DNA from: an uncultured SAR86 cluster bacterium
Lineage (GTDB): Bacteria > Pseudomonadota > Gammaproteobacteria > Magnimaribacterales > TMED112
Length of the DNA stretch: 64,000 bases
NCBI GenBank assembly: GCA_902585315.1
Contig: CACIDC010000004.1
Span: 1-64,000 of the forward strand
Direction: 5' to 3'
The notes under the pieces are model-generated. The model was not told where the DNA came from and ran no database searches. It was given only the letters and a program-made list of their open reading frames with translations. How positions within the stretch are numbered: position 1 is the first letter of the stretch; every line of letters begins with the position of its first letter. Below, in pieces: positions 8,745 to 17,782 of the stretch. Both the position numbers and the translations under genes were made by a program.

Positions 8745-10192
8745 TGTGTGGCATTGTTGGAATCGTTCAAAAAGACAATTGTTTTACTGATCTCTATGAT
8801 TCATTAATAATGTTGCAGCATCGAGGTCAAGATGCCGCTGGAATGACTATTTGTGAAAATGGAAAACTGTCATCACGCAAAGCAAAAGGTCTGGTCAAAG
8901 AAGTTTTTAATCAACAGCATTTTGAAAGATTAAAAGGCAATTATGGTATCGGTCATGTTCGTTATCCAACAGCAGGAGGTAACTCTAAAGAATACGCTCA
9001 GCCAATGTATGTAAATTCACCATACGGTATTTCACTAGCTCATAATGGCAATTTGTCAAATACAAAAGAGCTTGCTGAGGAGCTATTTCATAGTGATTTA
9101 CGTCATATTTCTACTGATTCAGACTCAGAAGTTCTTTTGAATATTCTGGCACATGAAATATCTAAAAGAGGAGAAAATGAACCTAGTCCAGATACTTTTT
9201 TTGACGCAGTTGAAAGCACATTCAAAAGATGCGAGGGAAGTATTAATGTAGTTTCAATTATAACTGATTATGGTTTACTGGCCTTTAGAGATAAATTAGG
9301 CATAAGACCATTATCTATTGGTTCAAGAGTTAATAGTGATGGTGGCAAAGATTATATGGTTTCTTCTGAAAGCTGTGCTTTTGCCTCATCAAGTTACGAG
9401 CTTGAACGGGATGTAGTGCCAGGTGAAGCTATTTTTATTTCCTTTGATGGAGAGATTTATTCTAGAAAATGTGCAGAAGATGCATCTTTAAATCCATGTT
9501 TATTTGAATATGTATACTTTGCCAGGCCAGATTCGGTTATTGATGGTGTCAGTGTATATCAAGCAAGACAGCTAATGGGGGAAAAACTAGCTGAAAAAAT
9601 AAAACAAGAGATACCAGATGAAGATATTGATGTGGTTATACCTATACCTGAGAGCTCGATTACAAGTGGAACAAAAGTTGCTCGTGTTTTAAATAAAGAC
9701 TTAGCTTATGGTTTTGTAAAGAATAGATATGTAGGCAGAACTTTTATCATGCCTGAACAAATTCTTCGCAGAGAATCTGTTCGAAGAAAATTAAATCCTA
9801 TATCAGATGAATTTAAAGATAAGAAAGTTCTTCTAGTTGATGATTCAATTGTGAGAGGCACAACAATGAAGCAAATAGTGTCAATGTGTTATAAAGCTGG
9901 AGCTAAAAAAGTATCAGTTGCTTCGGCTGCAGCAGAAGTAAAATTTCCAAACGTCTATGGAATTGATATGGCAGCAAAAAAAGATTTAATCGCCAGCTCA
10001 AGAACTAATGACGAAATAAAAGAATTTCTTGGTTGTGATCATCTAGTTTATCAATCACTTGAGGATATGGTTCAATCTGTGATTGAGCTTAATCCCAATA
10101 TTGACGGCGTAGAAAAATCAATTTTTGACGGCAACTATCCTACGAATATTTCTACGGAATATTTGGAAAATCTCGAGAAAATCAGAGGATAG
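8744..10192 (+). CDS. purF: Amidophosphoribosyltransferase
   Basis: PurF catalyses the first committed step of purine synthesis, making 5-phosphoribosylamine from PRPP and glutamine. Cys2, exposed after Met removal (MCGIVGIV), is the glutaminase nucleophile; LQHRGQDAAG and the GHVRYPTAG segment complete the N-terminal Ntn domain. The PRPP-binding loop VLLVDDSIVRGTT lies near residue 365 in the C-terminal phosphoribosyltransferase domain. Length is 482 residues, close to the E. coli enzyme (505). It is the last gene of the run that begins at 146. Its stop lies one base from the stop of the convergent acnB, leaving no room for a conventional terminator. Confidence 0.96.
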   Translation: MCGIVGIVQKDNCFTDLYDSLIMLQHRGQDAAGMTICENGKLSSRKAKGLVKEVFNQQHFERLKGNYGIGHVRYPTAGGNSKEYAQPMYVNSPYGISLAHNGNLSNTKELAEELFHSDLRHISTDSDSEVLLNILAHEISKRGENEPSPDTFFDAVESTFKRCEGSINVVSIITDYGLLAFRDKLGIRPLSIGSRVNSDGGKDYMVSSESCAFASSSYELERDVVPGEAIFISFDGEIYSRKCAEDASLNPCLFEYVYFARPDSVIDGVSVYQARQLMGEKLAEKIKQEIPDEDIDVVIPIPESSITSGTKVARVLNKDLAYGFVKNRYVGRTFIMPEQILRRESVRRKLNPISDEFKDKKVLLVDDSIVRGTTMKQIVSMCYKAGAKKVSVASAAAEVKFPNVYGIDMAAKKDLIASSRTNDEIKEFLGCDHLVYQSLEDMVQSVIELNPNIDGVEKSIFDGNYPTNISTEYLENLEKIRG

Positions 10193-10193
10193 A

Positions 10194-12773
10194 TTAATTT
10201 TTTATTTCTTCAAGATCTAAATGAGATATATCCATTTCTCTTACTTTTTTTAGATATTCTTCAATTTCATTGAAGTTCATATATCGAAAGACATCTTCGG
10301 ACATTGTATTTAAATCTTCCATATACTCTTTATATTCCGCAACAGTTGGTATTTTTCCTAAAAGCGAGGAAATTGCTGTTACTTCTGAAGAAGCTAAATA
10401 GACATTGCACCCGTCCCCCATTCTATTTGGAAAGTTTCTAGTAGAAGTAGAGACCATAGTCGTGTTATCAGCTGCTCGTGCTTGGTTGCCCATACATAAC
10501 GAACATCCTGGTATTTCAACTCGGGCTTTTGATCCATTAAATATTTCATAGTATCCTTCTTGCTTAAGCTGATATTCATCCATTCTGGTTGGTGGCACTA
10601 CCCATAATCTTGTTTTTGACTCTCCATATTTATCTAGTAGCTTACCTGCTGCACGAAAATGGCCAATATTTGTCATACATGAACCAATAAAAGTTTCATC
10701 AACATTGTCCCCAGCTACGTCTGATAGTTTTTTTACATCATCTGGATCATTCGGACAACATAAAAGCGGTTCTGTTATTTCCTCTAATGGAATATCAATC
10801 ACAGCAGCATATTCTGCATCATGATCTGCCTCCATTAATTCAGGATTTTTTATCCATTCTTCCATTTCTCTTGCTCTTCTCTCTAAAGTTTTCGGATCAT
10901 GATAGCCATCAGATATCATCCAGCGCATCAAAGTAATATTAGATTTTAAGTATTCTATAATTGGCCCTTTGTCTAATTTAACTGTACAGCCTGAAGCAGA
11001 TCTTTCAGCAGAAGCATCAGATAACTCGAATGCTTGTTCAATTTTTAAATCTGGTAAGCCTTCTATCTCAAGGCATCTACCTGAGAAAATATTCTTTTTA
11101 TTCTTTTTATCTAAAGTAAGTAACCCATTCTGCAATGCATAGTATGGTATTGCATGAACTAGATCTCTAATTGTGATTCCTGGATTTAATTTGCCCGAAA
11201 ACCTTACAAGAACACTTTCAGGCATTTCCAAAGGCATGACTCCTAAAGTAGCAGCAAACGCAACCATTCCTGAACCTGCAGGAAAGCTTATGCCAATAGG
11301 AAATCGAGTATGACTATCACCGCCAGTTCCAACTGTATCTGGTAACAGCATTCTATTAAGCCAAGAATGTATAATGCCATCACCTGGTCTGAGAGACACT
11401 CCCCCTCTGTTGATAAAAAAATCAGGCAGAGTTCTATGTGTTACTTCATCGACTGGCTTTGGATATGCTGCCGTATGACAGAAAGATTGCATAACCAAAT
11501 CAGATGAAAACCCCAGACAAGCTAATTCTTTAAGTTCATCTCTAGTCATGGGGCCTGTTGTATCTTGTGAACCAACAGTAGTCATACGGGGCTCACAGTA
11601 TTGTCCTGCTCGAACTCCTTTCATTCCACAAGCTTTGCCCACCATTTTTTGAGCAAGGGTATAGCCCTTAGCGCTTTTTTCATTATCGCCATATCTCTGA
11701 AAAACGTCCGATGGCTTAAGGTTAAGTTTTTCTCTTGTTTTATCTGTTAACTGACGTCCAATAATAAGATTGATTCTTCCTCCAGCTCGAACTTCGTCAA
11801 ACATCACCTCACTCTTTAAATCAAACGTAGCAATGATCTCTTTTGAGGTAGCATCTAATATCTGTCCATCGTATGGTTTAAGAATTATCTTTCGCCCATG
11901 TTCGAGGGCATCGACATCCAATTCAACTGGAAATGCTCCTGAGTCTTGCAATGTATTGTAAAAAATAGGAGCAATTTTATTTCCTAAACAGAAACCGCCA
12001 GTTTTCTTGGCAGGTACAAATGGAATTTCATCTCCCATGTGCCAAAGCATTGAATTTACAGCAGATTTTCTAGATGATCCTGTTCCTACAACATCCCCAA
12101 CGAAAGCTAATTTTGAGCCATCTTTTTTAAGTTCTGTCAGCTTGCTTAGAGGATCAGAAATATTTTCGGACCACTTAAGAAAAGCTTGTGCATGCAGAGG
12201 TATATCTGGTCTTGACCATGCCTCTTTTGCTGGTGAAAAATCATCTGTATTTGTTTCTCCGCTAACCTTATAGACAGTTAACTCTATTTCTGCTTCTAGT
12301 TTAGGTTTACTTAAGAACCAATCAGCATTGGCCCATGAATTTATAATTTCTTTTGCATATTCATTTTCGCTTTGCAGATCAAAAATATCATTGAAAGAGT
12401 CATAAACAAGAATTGTATGTTTTAGGGCTGACACAACTTCTGCTCCAAATTTCTTTGCTTTTAGCACAGCAACTAAAGCTTCAACAGAATATCCTCCAAG
12501 CATGGTTCCTAACATTGCTATCGCTTTTTGCGGTGGAATTAAATCTGTTGAAATATTTTCTAGTGCTAAGTCTTTTAGAAACGCTGCTTTGACATATGCT
12601 GCTTCATCTACGCCAGGAGGCACTTCATTTTCAAGTAGTGTTAAAAGCCCATTAGAGCCTTCACCACTTTCGAACATATCTGCTATAGCTTGAACTTGTT
12701 CTGCTTTCAAAGGTAGAGGAGGGAGGCCTAGCTCTCTTCTTTTTTCCCTATCTTTGTAATACTCTTTTAACAT
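10194..12773 (-). CDS. acnB: Aconitate hydratase B / 2-methylisocitrate dehydratase
   Basis: AcnB interconverts citrate and isocitrate in the TCA cycle and can also hydrate 2-methyl-cis-aconitate in the methylcitrate cycle. The 859-residue protein has the AcnB domain order, with an N-terminal HEAT-like domain before the swivelling domain. The three [4Fe-4S] ligands are visible in GSCMTNIGHFRAAG (about Cys699) and PGCSLCMGNQARA (about Cys757 and Cys760). The ATG at 12773 follows an AGG-containing leader. Given prpC and prpD at 2269-4772, this enzyme may supply the missing hydration step (inference). It converges on purF with a one-base gap and diverges from the DUF1289 gene. Confidence 0.96.
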   Translation of the reverse strand: MLKEYYKDREKRRELGLPPLPLKAEQVQAIADMFESGEGSNGLLTLLENEVPPGVDEAAYVKAAFLKDLALENISTDLIPPQKAIAMLGTMLGGYSVEALVAVLKAKKFGAEVVSALKHTILVYDSFNDIFDLQSENEYAKEIINSWANADWFLSKPKLEAEIELTVYKVSGETNTDDFSPAKEAWSRPDIPLHAQAFLKWSENISDPLSKLTELKKDGSKLAFVGDVVGTGSSRKSAVNSMLWHMGDEIPFVPAKKTGGFCLGNKIAPIFYNTLQDSGAFPVELDVDALEHGRKIILKPYDGQILDATSKEIIATFDLKSEVMFDEVRAGGRINLIIGRQLTDKTREKLNLKPSDVFQRYGDNEKSAKGYTLAQKMVGKACGMKGVRAGQYCEPRMTTVGSQDTTGPMTRDELKELACLGFSSDLVMQSFCHTAAYPKPVDEVTHRTLPDFFINRGGVSLRPGDGIIHSWLNRMLLPDTVGTGGDSHTRFPIGISFPAGSGMVAFAATLGVMPLEMPESVLVRFSGKLNPGITIRDLVHAIPYYALQNGLLTLDKKNKKNIFSGRCLEIEGLPDLKIEQAFELSDASAERSASGCTVKLDKGPIIEYLKSNITLMRWMISDGYHDPKTLERRAREMEEWIKNPELMEADHDAEYAAVIDIPLEEITEPLLCCPNDPDDVKKLSDVAGDNVDETFIGSCMTNIGHFRAAGKLLDKYGESKTRLWVVPPTRMDEYQLKQEGYYEIFNGSKARVEIPGCSLCMGNQARAADNTTMVSTSTRNFPNRMGDGCNVYLASSEVTAISSLLGKIPTVAEYKEYMEDLNTMSEDVFRYMNFNEIEEYLKKVREMDISHLDLEEIKN

Positions 12774-12838
12774 AACCTAAAAATTTGATCTAGATTTTAC
12801 ATCTAAGTACTCTAAATATAAAGAAAGAGAAATTTTTA

Positions 12839-13297
12839 ATGGAAGATAAGTTAATAAAAAGAACGCCTTGCATAGGAGTATGCTCTACAACTTATGGAGA
12901 CGATATTTGTAGGGGCTGTCGAAGATTTCGTCATGAAATAACTTCTTGGATTAATTACTCAGATTCTGAGAAAAATATAATAAATAGAAGATTGGAAAAA
13001 TTTAAAGTCACTGTTTTAGAGGAAAAATTTCTTGTTGCTGATATAGATAAATTTAAAGTAGCACTCAATCAGTCAAAAATTAGATTTAATCAAGATTTAG
13101 AACCTATATGTTGGGTATTTGATCTTTTCAGATCTTTAAATACTGAAGACCTCAATCTCAAGGATTTTGGCCTAGCGATTCAAAAAGAGTTTGCAAACAT
13201 TCCTTTGCCACAACTTAAAGAAGACGTAAACAAAGAATTTTACGAATTATCGCTTGCACATTATCAAAGATATATACAACCAAGCTTCTTTACTTAG
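12839..13297 (+). CDS. DUF1289 cysteine-cluster protein with a C-terminal extension
   Basis: Residues 8-55 match DUF1289: TPCIGVC, then CRGCRRF, with Cys11, Cys15, Cys24 and Cys27 spaced to bind a metal or Fe-S centre. DUF1289 proteins are usually about 60-90 residues; this one is 152, with an unrecognised, mostly helical tail after residue 60. Function is not known for the family. The gene diverges from acnB across a 65-base AT-rich gap that must hold both promoters. Its 3' end overlaps umuC (opposite strand) by eight bases. Confidence 0.75.
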   Translation: MEDKLIKRTPCIGVCSTTYGDDICRGCRRFRHEITSWINYSDSEKNIINRRLEKFKVTVLEEKFLVADIDKFKVALNQSKIRFNQDLEPICWVFDLFRSLNTEDLNLKDFGLAIQKEFANIPLPQLKEDVNKEFYELSLAHYQRYIQPSFFT

Positions 13298-14552
13298 TTG
13301 TTGGGATTTCTTCAATTTTTGTTGTATATCTTTTTGATTTAATCTCTCTTTTCATTCTCCAAGTATTACGATAACCTTGGTTCCCAAAGCCTATTTTTGC
13401 TATTTCCATTAAATTAATATAATCCACGGTTTGCATCAGTTTTGAAGCCATTTTCTCGTCTCTTTTTTTGTCAAAAAGAGACATTTGATAGCCATATCTA
13501 TTAGTAAAATCACTCAGCAATACACCTGCTTTGGCATACTGATAACCATCTGCAAATATTTGATCTAATATTCGATTTGCATTCTTAATGATTATTCTCG
13601 TATCGTCTGTTGGGTGAACTAGTTCAAAAGATTTGGCAGCATAAATTTGTCTAACTCTGGTATTAAATCTATTTGATCTAATGAAAGCTGTTATTAATCT
13701 GCATTTTTGTTTTTCATATCTTAGCTTTTCTGCAGCTCTACTGGCATGAAAGCTAATTGCTTCACTAAGAATACTTTTTGATCGAATACTTTTTCCAAAA
13801 CTTCTGCTTACCATTATTTGTTTTTTAGGTTCCATAAAATCATGTAAGGTTATGCATGATTGGCCCTTAAGCTCTCTTACTGTTCTCTCTAAAACGACAT
13901 TAAAATTATCTCCGATTAACCTTGAATCTACCTGACTTAGATCATAGGCAGTTTTTATATCAATATTTTCTAATTTTGCGGTTAGTTTTCTGCCTATACC
14001 CCAAATCTTTTCGATAGGCATAGATTTTAAGAAATGTCTTATTATTCTAGGTTCAGACAGAATGACGACACCATCAAATCTTGGATCATCTTTAGCAACT
14101 TTATTTGCTAATTTTGCAAGTGTTTTTGTTGGAGCTATGCCTATACTTACCGGTACTCCTATCCAGTCTTTAATTCTCTTTTTGCAGTCGTAAGCAAAAT
14201 TTACCAAATCAATATTTTTTCTAAAAGTTCTTAGATCAAGGAATGCTTCATCTATGCTGTAAATATCAATTTCCGGGCAAAGATCAGACAGAACATTCAT
14301 AACTCTGTTGGATATATCAGCATAGAACTCATAATTAGATGAAAAAACTACCCCACCTTTGGACAAATATTGATCCTTAACCTGATACCAAGGTTGTGTC
14401 ATGTTGATGCCCATCTTTTTAGCTTCTGGTGAGCGAGCGATAACACAGCCATCGTTGTTGCTTAAAACTACTATGGGTCGATGTTTTAGATCTGGTCTAA
14501 ATATTTTCTCGCAAGAGGCGTAAAAACTGTTGCAGTCGATTAAAGCAAACAT
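13290..14552 (-). CDS. umuC: UmuC, catalytic subunit of DNA polymerase V
   Basis: UmuC is a Y-family translesion polymerase that copies past DNA damage during the SOS response. The 420-residue protein has Asp6 in DCNSFYASCE and the catalytic pair Asp101-Glu102 in YSIDEAFLDL, so the active site is intact. FDGVVIL and the helix-hairpin-helix region IEKIWGIGRK follow. A likely beta-clamp-binding motif, QMSLF, sits at residues 356-360. Its ATG shares one base with the umuD stop (TAATG), the standard umuDC arrangement under the SOS box at 14959-14978. It contrasts with its partner, UmuD, whose protease residues are lost. Confidence 0.95.
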   Translation of the reverse strand: MFALIDCNSFYASCEKIFRPDLKHRPIVVLSNNDGCVIARSPEAKKMGINMTQPWYQVKDQYLSKGGVVFSSNYEFYADISNRVMNVLSDLCPEIDIYSIDEAFLDLRTFRKNIDLVNFAYDCKKRIKDWIGVPVSIGIAPTKTLAKLANKVAKDDPRFDGVVILSEPRIIRHFLKSMPIEKIWGIGRKLTAKLENIDIKTAYDLSQVDSRLIGDNFNVVLERTVRELKGQSCITLHDFMEPKKQIMVSRSFGKSIRSKSILSEAISFHASRAAEKLRYEKQKCRLITAFIRSNRFNTRVRQIYAAKSFELVHPTDDTRIIIKNANRILDQIFADGYQYAKAGVLLSDFTNRYGYQMSLFDKKRDEKMASKLMQTVDYINLMEIAKIGFGNQGYRNTWRMKREIKSKRYTTKIEEIPTTK

Positions 14553-14953
14553 TAATAGGTATTAATTGAAGAGGTGACTACTCCGAGAAGTTCAAAGTTT
14601 ATGATTTTATCTATATCTAATAATTTATTATTAGAACAATCGGTAACAAGAACTTTTTTTGAGCCTAAAAGAATCTTTCTGCAGAGAAATTCACCATTGA
14701 TAGAAGCTACTACTATATTTCCATTGGACGGTTTAAGACTTCTATCGATGATTAAGATAGCATTATTTTTTATTCCAGAAAGAATCATTTCATTACCTCT
14801 AAAGCGCATTAAAAAAGTAGAACTAGCTCTTTTTATTAAGAGGTCATTCATATTAATTGGATTTTCTATATAGTCATTAGCTGGGCTCGGAAACCCAGAG
14901 TGTTTCAGCTTTTTATGGGAAAAGGGATCTTTATAATCTTTATTAGGAAACAT
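14552..14953 (-). CDS. umuD: UmuD homologue lacking the Ser/Lys autoprotease residues
   Basis: UmuD normally cleaves itself, helped by RecA, to UmuD', which joins UmuC to form Pol V. The 133-residue protein aligns well with E. coli UmuD: GFPSPANDYIE at residues 20-30, LLIKRASSTFL at 38-48, ILIIDRSLKPSNGNIVVASINGEF across 66-89 in pieces, and ELLGVV at 121-126. The cleavage site Cys24-Gly25 becomes Ser19-Gly20. The nucleophile Ser60 (GDSM in E. coli) is Glu55 (GNEM), and the general base Lys97 is Arg92. The codons GAA and its context read cleanly, with no frameshift. The gene has a consensus SOS box six bases upstream. It is probably a structural, non-cleaving UmuD (inference). Confidence 0.9.
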   Translation of the reverse strand: MFPNKDYKDPFSHKKLKHSGFPSPANDYIENPINMNDLLIKRASSTFLMRFRGNEMILSGIKNNAILIIDRSLKPSNGNIVVASINGEFLCRKILLGSKKVLVTDCSNNKLLDIDKIINFELLGVVTSSINTY

Positions 14954-14958
14954 AAAAG

Positions 14959-14978
14959 TACTGTATATTTATACAGTA
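14959..14978. promoter_or_regulatory. LexA operator (SOS box) of umuDC
   Basis: TACTGTATATTTATACAGTA matches the E. coli consensus operator, with CTGT-N8-ACAG at 14961-14976. It lies five bases upstream of the umuD ATG. On the minus strand a TATAAA within the box and TTATAA just before it could be -10 elements, so LexA would block the promoter. Together with the lexA operator at 104-123 it shows an intact E. coli-like SOS circuit. Confidence 0.92.
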
Positions 14979-14993
14979 TTTTATAATAAATTT

Positions 14994-15707
14994 TTAGATG
15001 GTGAAAGACTTTAGTTCAATGTTTCCTTCGTTATACTCAGCTACCCAGCCTTTATCTTCCCAACTGCCAAGTACAACTCTAGATGAGCCATTATCTAATT
15101 TATGAATTGCTGGACGATGTGTATGTCCATGAATAAGAAAATCTATTTTATGTTTCTCTATAACCTCAGTGACGTAAGATTGATTTACATCCATGATATT
15201 TTCAGCCTTATTGCTACTCGATTCAGCGCTTTTAGCTCTAAGCTCATCAGCAAAAGCGATTCTTTCAGCAATTGGCTTTTGTAAAAAGTCTTTTTTCCAT
15301 TCTTCAGACCTCAAAGATTTTTTTAAAGCTTGATATTCAGTATCGTCTGTGCAAAAACTATCACCATGAGCAATCATTAAGGAAATGCCAGAATCTTTAA
15401 TGACTGTCATATCATTGATAATTCTGAGACCTGTATTTTTTTCAAACTCTGAGCCAAGGAGAAAATCTCTATTACCGTGAATAAAATAGATGCTAAGACC
15501 TTGACCAATGGCAACTTTAATTTTGTTTTGAATTAGTTCATTTATGGGATGAGGGTCATCATCACCAACCCAATATTCGAATAGATCACCAATTATGTAG
15601 AGAGATTTATATTTATTAGGAGCTTCGGACAGGAAATTAATGAAGGAGTGTAGCCTGTCGTTATCAACAGGTTCAAGGTGCAAGTCCGATATAAAAGCGA
15701 TTGACAT
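14994..15707 (-). CDS. lpxH: UDP-2,3-diacylglucosamine diphosphatase LpxH
   Basis: LpxH is a calcineurin-type metallophosphoesterase that splits UDP-2,3-diacylglucosamine to lipid X and UMP in lipid A synthesis, at the inner face of the membrane. The 237-residue protein has every metal-binding motif: ISDLHLEP (Asp8, His10), GDLFEYWVGDD (Asp41), HGNRDFLLG (Asn79), AHGDSF (His114) and HGHTHRPAIH (His193, His195). It shows that the cell makes lipopolysaccharide. The gene stands alone on the minus strand. A TATTAT hexamer ends six bases before its ATG. Confidence 0.94.
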   Translation of the reverse strand: MSIAFISDLHLEPVDNDRLHSFINFLSEAPNKYKSLYIIGDLFEYWVGDDDPHPINELIQNKIKVAIGQGLSIYFIHGNRDFLLGSEFEKNTGLRIINDMTVIKDSGISLMIAHGDSFCTDDTEYQALKKSLRSEEWKKDFLQKPIAERIAFADELRAKSAESSSNKAENIMDVNQSYVTEVIEKHKIDFLIHGHTHRPAIHKLDNGSSRVVLGSWEDKGWVAEYNEGNIELKSFTI

Positions 15708-15762
15708 AAACTGATAATAAAACTTTTTTACTGATTATGGAAAACCATTAAATGCATTTAAA

Positions 15763-16668
15763 ATGCAAAGATTAAAAATGAAAGATATTACCCTTTTAAC
15801 TTGTAGAGCTTATTTTAAGCCGAATAAAATCACCCCTTACATTGCAAATATCCTTAGAGAAGAGCAGTTATTAAAAGCTGCATTAGAGAAACAGGGTTTA
15901 AGTGTTGAAATAACATATTGGGATAACCCAACTTATAATTGGTCAGCAACAAAAGCTGTAATTTTTAGAACAATTTGGGATTACTTTGAAAGATTTGACG
16001 AGTTCTGGAAATGGTTGCAGGAACTAAATACTCAAACCAAACTAATAAATTCATTTGATCTTATTAAGTGGAATATTGATAAACACTACTTAAAAGATCT
16101 AAGTAATTGGGGCATTGAGACTGTGCCGACCTATTTTGCTGATAAAGGCTACAACATCAAACTTCATGAAATCGCTAAAACAAATCAATGGAAAAATTTA
16201 GTAATTAAGCCTGCAATTTCTGCCTCAGCTTTTAAGACATATAAAATCCTTGCCAATGAAATTCAAGGAAATGAAAAATTATTCAACAGTCTTGTGCAAG
16301 AGAGGGATATGCTTGTACAGCCTTATTTCGAAACCATTACCGAATTAGGAGAGGCTTCTTTGATGGTGTTCGATGGAAAGTTTACTCATGCGATTCTAAA
16401 AAAAGCTCAGCCTGGTGATTTTCGTGTCCAAGATGATTTTGGTGGTACGGTTCATAACTACATGCCAACAAAGGCAGAGATTAATTTCGCTGAAGAAGTC
16501 TTTAAAGCTTGTAAAACAAAACCAATATATGGAAGAGTAGATATAGTTTGGGACAATGATAAGAATTTTTACTTATCTGAGTTAGAGATTATCGAACCTG
16601 AACTTTGGATAAGAAACTATCCAAAATGTGCAGAAAGAATAGCAGAAGCAGTCAATAAAATTTTATAA
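15763..16668 (+). CDS. ATP-grasp superfamily ligase, substrate unknown
   Basis: The 301-residue protein has the ATP-grasp layout: an N-terminal Rossmann-like part with FRTIWDYFER near residue 69, NSFDLIKWNIDKHYL near 98, KNLVIKPAISASAFKTY near 144, and acidic metal ligands in the YGRVDIVW segment and LSELEIIEPELW near the end. Such enzymes join a carboxylate to an amine or thiol through an acylphosphate. It resembles a family often annotated as glutathione synthetase-like or DcsG-like, but nothing here fixes the substrate. Translation may begin at the ATG at 15763 or at 15778 (MKDITLLTCR). It diverges from lpxH. Confidence 0.7.
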   Translation: MQRLKMKDITLLTCRAYFKPNKITPYIANILREEQLLKAALEKQGLSVEITYWDNPTYNWSATKAVIFRTIWDYFERFDEFWKWLQELNTQTKLINSFDLIKWNIDKHYLKDLSNWGIETVPTYFADKGYNIKLHEIAKTNQWKNLVIKPAISASAFKTYKILANEIQGNEKLFNSLVQERDMLVQPYFETITELGEASLMVFDGKFTHAILKKAQPGDFRVQDDFGGTVHNYMPTKAEINFAEEVFKACKTKPIYGRVDIVWDNDKNFYLSELEIIEPELWIRNYPKCAERIAEAVNKIL

Positions 16669-16686
16669 TTAAATTTTAGGAGAATT

Positions 16687-17037
16687 ATGAGCAGTTTAGA
16701 AAGAGTTAAAAAAGTAGTTGAAACATACGTTGAATCAATGAAAGAATCTAGTGCAGATAAAGTCAGAGAAGCTTTTCATCCAAATGCAAAAGTTGTGGGC
16801 CATCTTCATGGCGATTTTCTAGAAATGAGTACTGAGGATTTTGCAGGTTTTGTTGCAGCACAAGAACCGGCAGAGGTAGAGTATGAAATACTTTCAACTT
16901 ATGTTGAAGGCACAACCGCAGCAGTCAAAATTAGGGATAAATATTTGGGTATCACTTTTTTAGATACGTTATCACTAATAAAAATTGATGATCAATGGAG
17001 CATATACAACAAACTATTCAACGTTGAAGAAGAATAA
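16687..17037 (+). CDS. NTF2-like fold protein (putative lumazine-binding type)
   Basis: This 116-residue single-domain protein starts after a good ribosome binding site (AGGAG, six bases before the ATG). The pattern RVKKVVETYVESMKESSADK, then FHPNAKVVGH, then LSLIKIDDQWSIYNKLF near the end, is typical of the SnoaL/NTF2-like group that Pfam calls putative lumazine-binding. Many members are small enzymes or binding proteins of unknown role. It lies between the ATP-grasp gene and the hemolysin III-type gene on the same strand; a functional link is not evident. Confidence 0.65.
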   Translation: MSSLERVKKVVETYVESMKESSADKVREAFHPNAKVVGHLHGDFLEMSTEDFAGFVAAQEPAEVEYEILSTYVEGTTAAVKIRDKYLGITFLDTLSLIKIDDQWSIYNKLFNVEEE

Positions 17038-17049
17038 ATTCTTCACTCT

Positions 17050-17679
17050 ATGACAAAAGCAAAACCAATACTTCGAGGCACTTTTCATCAAGCAATGTTT
17101 TTCATTGCTATCGGAGCATGTACGCCACTAATTGTTAAAAGTAGCAGCGCATCTGAATATGTTGCAACATCAATTTATTCTGCTGCTGTCATGATGATGT
17201 TTGGTTTTAGTGCGCTTTACCATAGGTTTGACTGGAACACATTGATAAAAAAAAGAATGAGAAAACTCGATCATGTTGGAATATTTATTATGATTGCTGG
17301 CTCATTTACACCCATAGCACTTTTAGTTATCCCCTGGCCTGATGGATTATTTTTGTTGATATTAATTTGGTGTGTTGCTTTGTTTGGCGCTACCCAAGTT
17401 ATTTTTTTCCCTAATATCAATAGATTATTAAGAGCAGGTATCTACTTAAGCATGGGTCTTATTTCCCTACCGTACTTTTCAACAATATTTGAAGTATTTT
17501 CAGTTGCTAACAGCGTTCTTATAATAATAAGTGCTTTTCTTTATGTAATTGGTGCAGTCGGTTACGGTCTCAAATACCCAAAACTGTCACCAAAGTTTTT
17601 TGGGTACCATGAAGTTTTTCATTCATTGGTATCAGTAGCTGCAATTCTCCATTTTATAGTGATCTATTCTATAATTTAA
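17050..17679 (+). CDS. Hemolysin III family (YqfA-like) membrane protein
   Basis: The 209-residue protein has about seven membrane helices and the conserved motifs of the PAQR/hemolysin III family: SALYHRFDW near residue 58, LDHVGIFIMIAGSFTP near 75-90, and HEVFHSLVSVAAILHF near the C-terminus. The histidines and aspartate in these motifs form a putative metal site. The first member was reported as a pore-forming hemolysin; in most bacteria the real role is unknown and may concern membrane lipid homeostasis. It is the last gene before tRNA-Asn. Confidence 0.85.
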   Translation: MTKAKPILRGTFHQAMFFIAIGACTPLIVKSSSASEYVATSIYSAAVMMMFGFSALYHRFDWNTLIKKRMRKLDHVGIFIMIAGSFTPIALLVIPWPDGLFLLILIWCVALFGATQVIFFPNINRLLRAGIYLSMGLISLPYFSTIFEVFSVANSVLIIISAFLYVIGAVGYGLKYPKLSPKFFGYHEVFHSLVSVAAILHFIVIYSII

Positions 17680-17700
17680 GCGACAATATCAATCAGAAAG

Positions 17701-17776
17701 TGGCTCCCCGAACTGGGCTCGAACCAGTGACCCACTGATTAACAGTCAGTTGCTCTACCAACTGAGCTATCGGGGA
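17701..17776 (-). tRNA. tRNA-Asn (anticodon GTT)
   Basis: The minus strand folds into a complete 76-base tRNA: acceptor TCCCCGA pairs with TCGGGGA before the discriminator G and an encoded CCA. The anticodon loop CTGTTAA carries GTT (plus-strand positions 17741-17743), and the T arm has GGTTCGAGCC. It lies between the convergent end of the hemolysin III gene and the start of uvrB. I see no clear terminator after it. Confidence 0.97.
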
Positions 17777-17782
17777 ACGAAC

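Noticed and set aside
12007-12273. Open frames opposite acnB
   Set aside because: They lie wholly within a complete, well-conserved gene and resemble nothing known; typical shadow frames.
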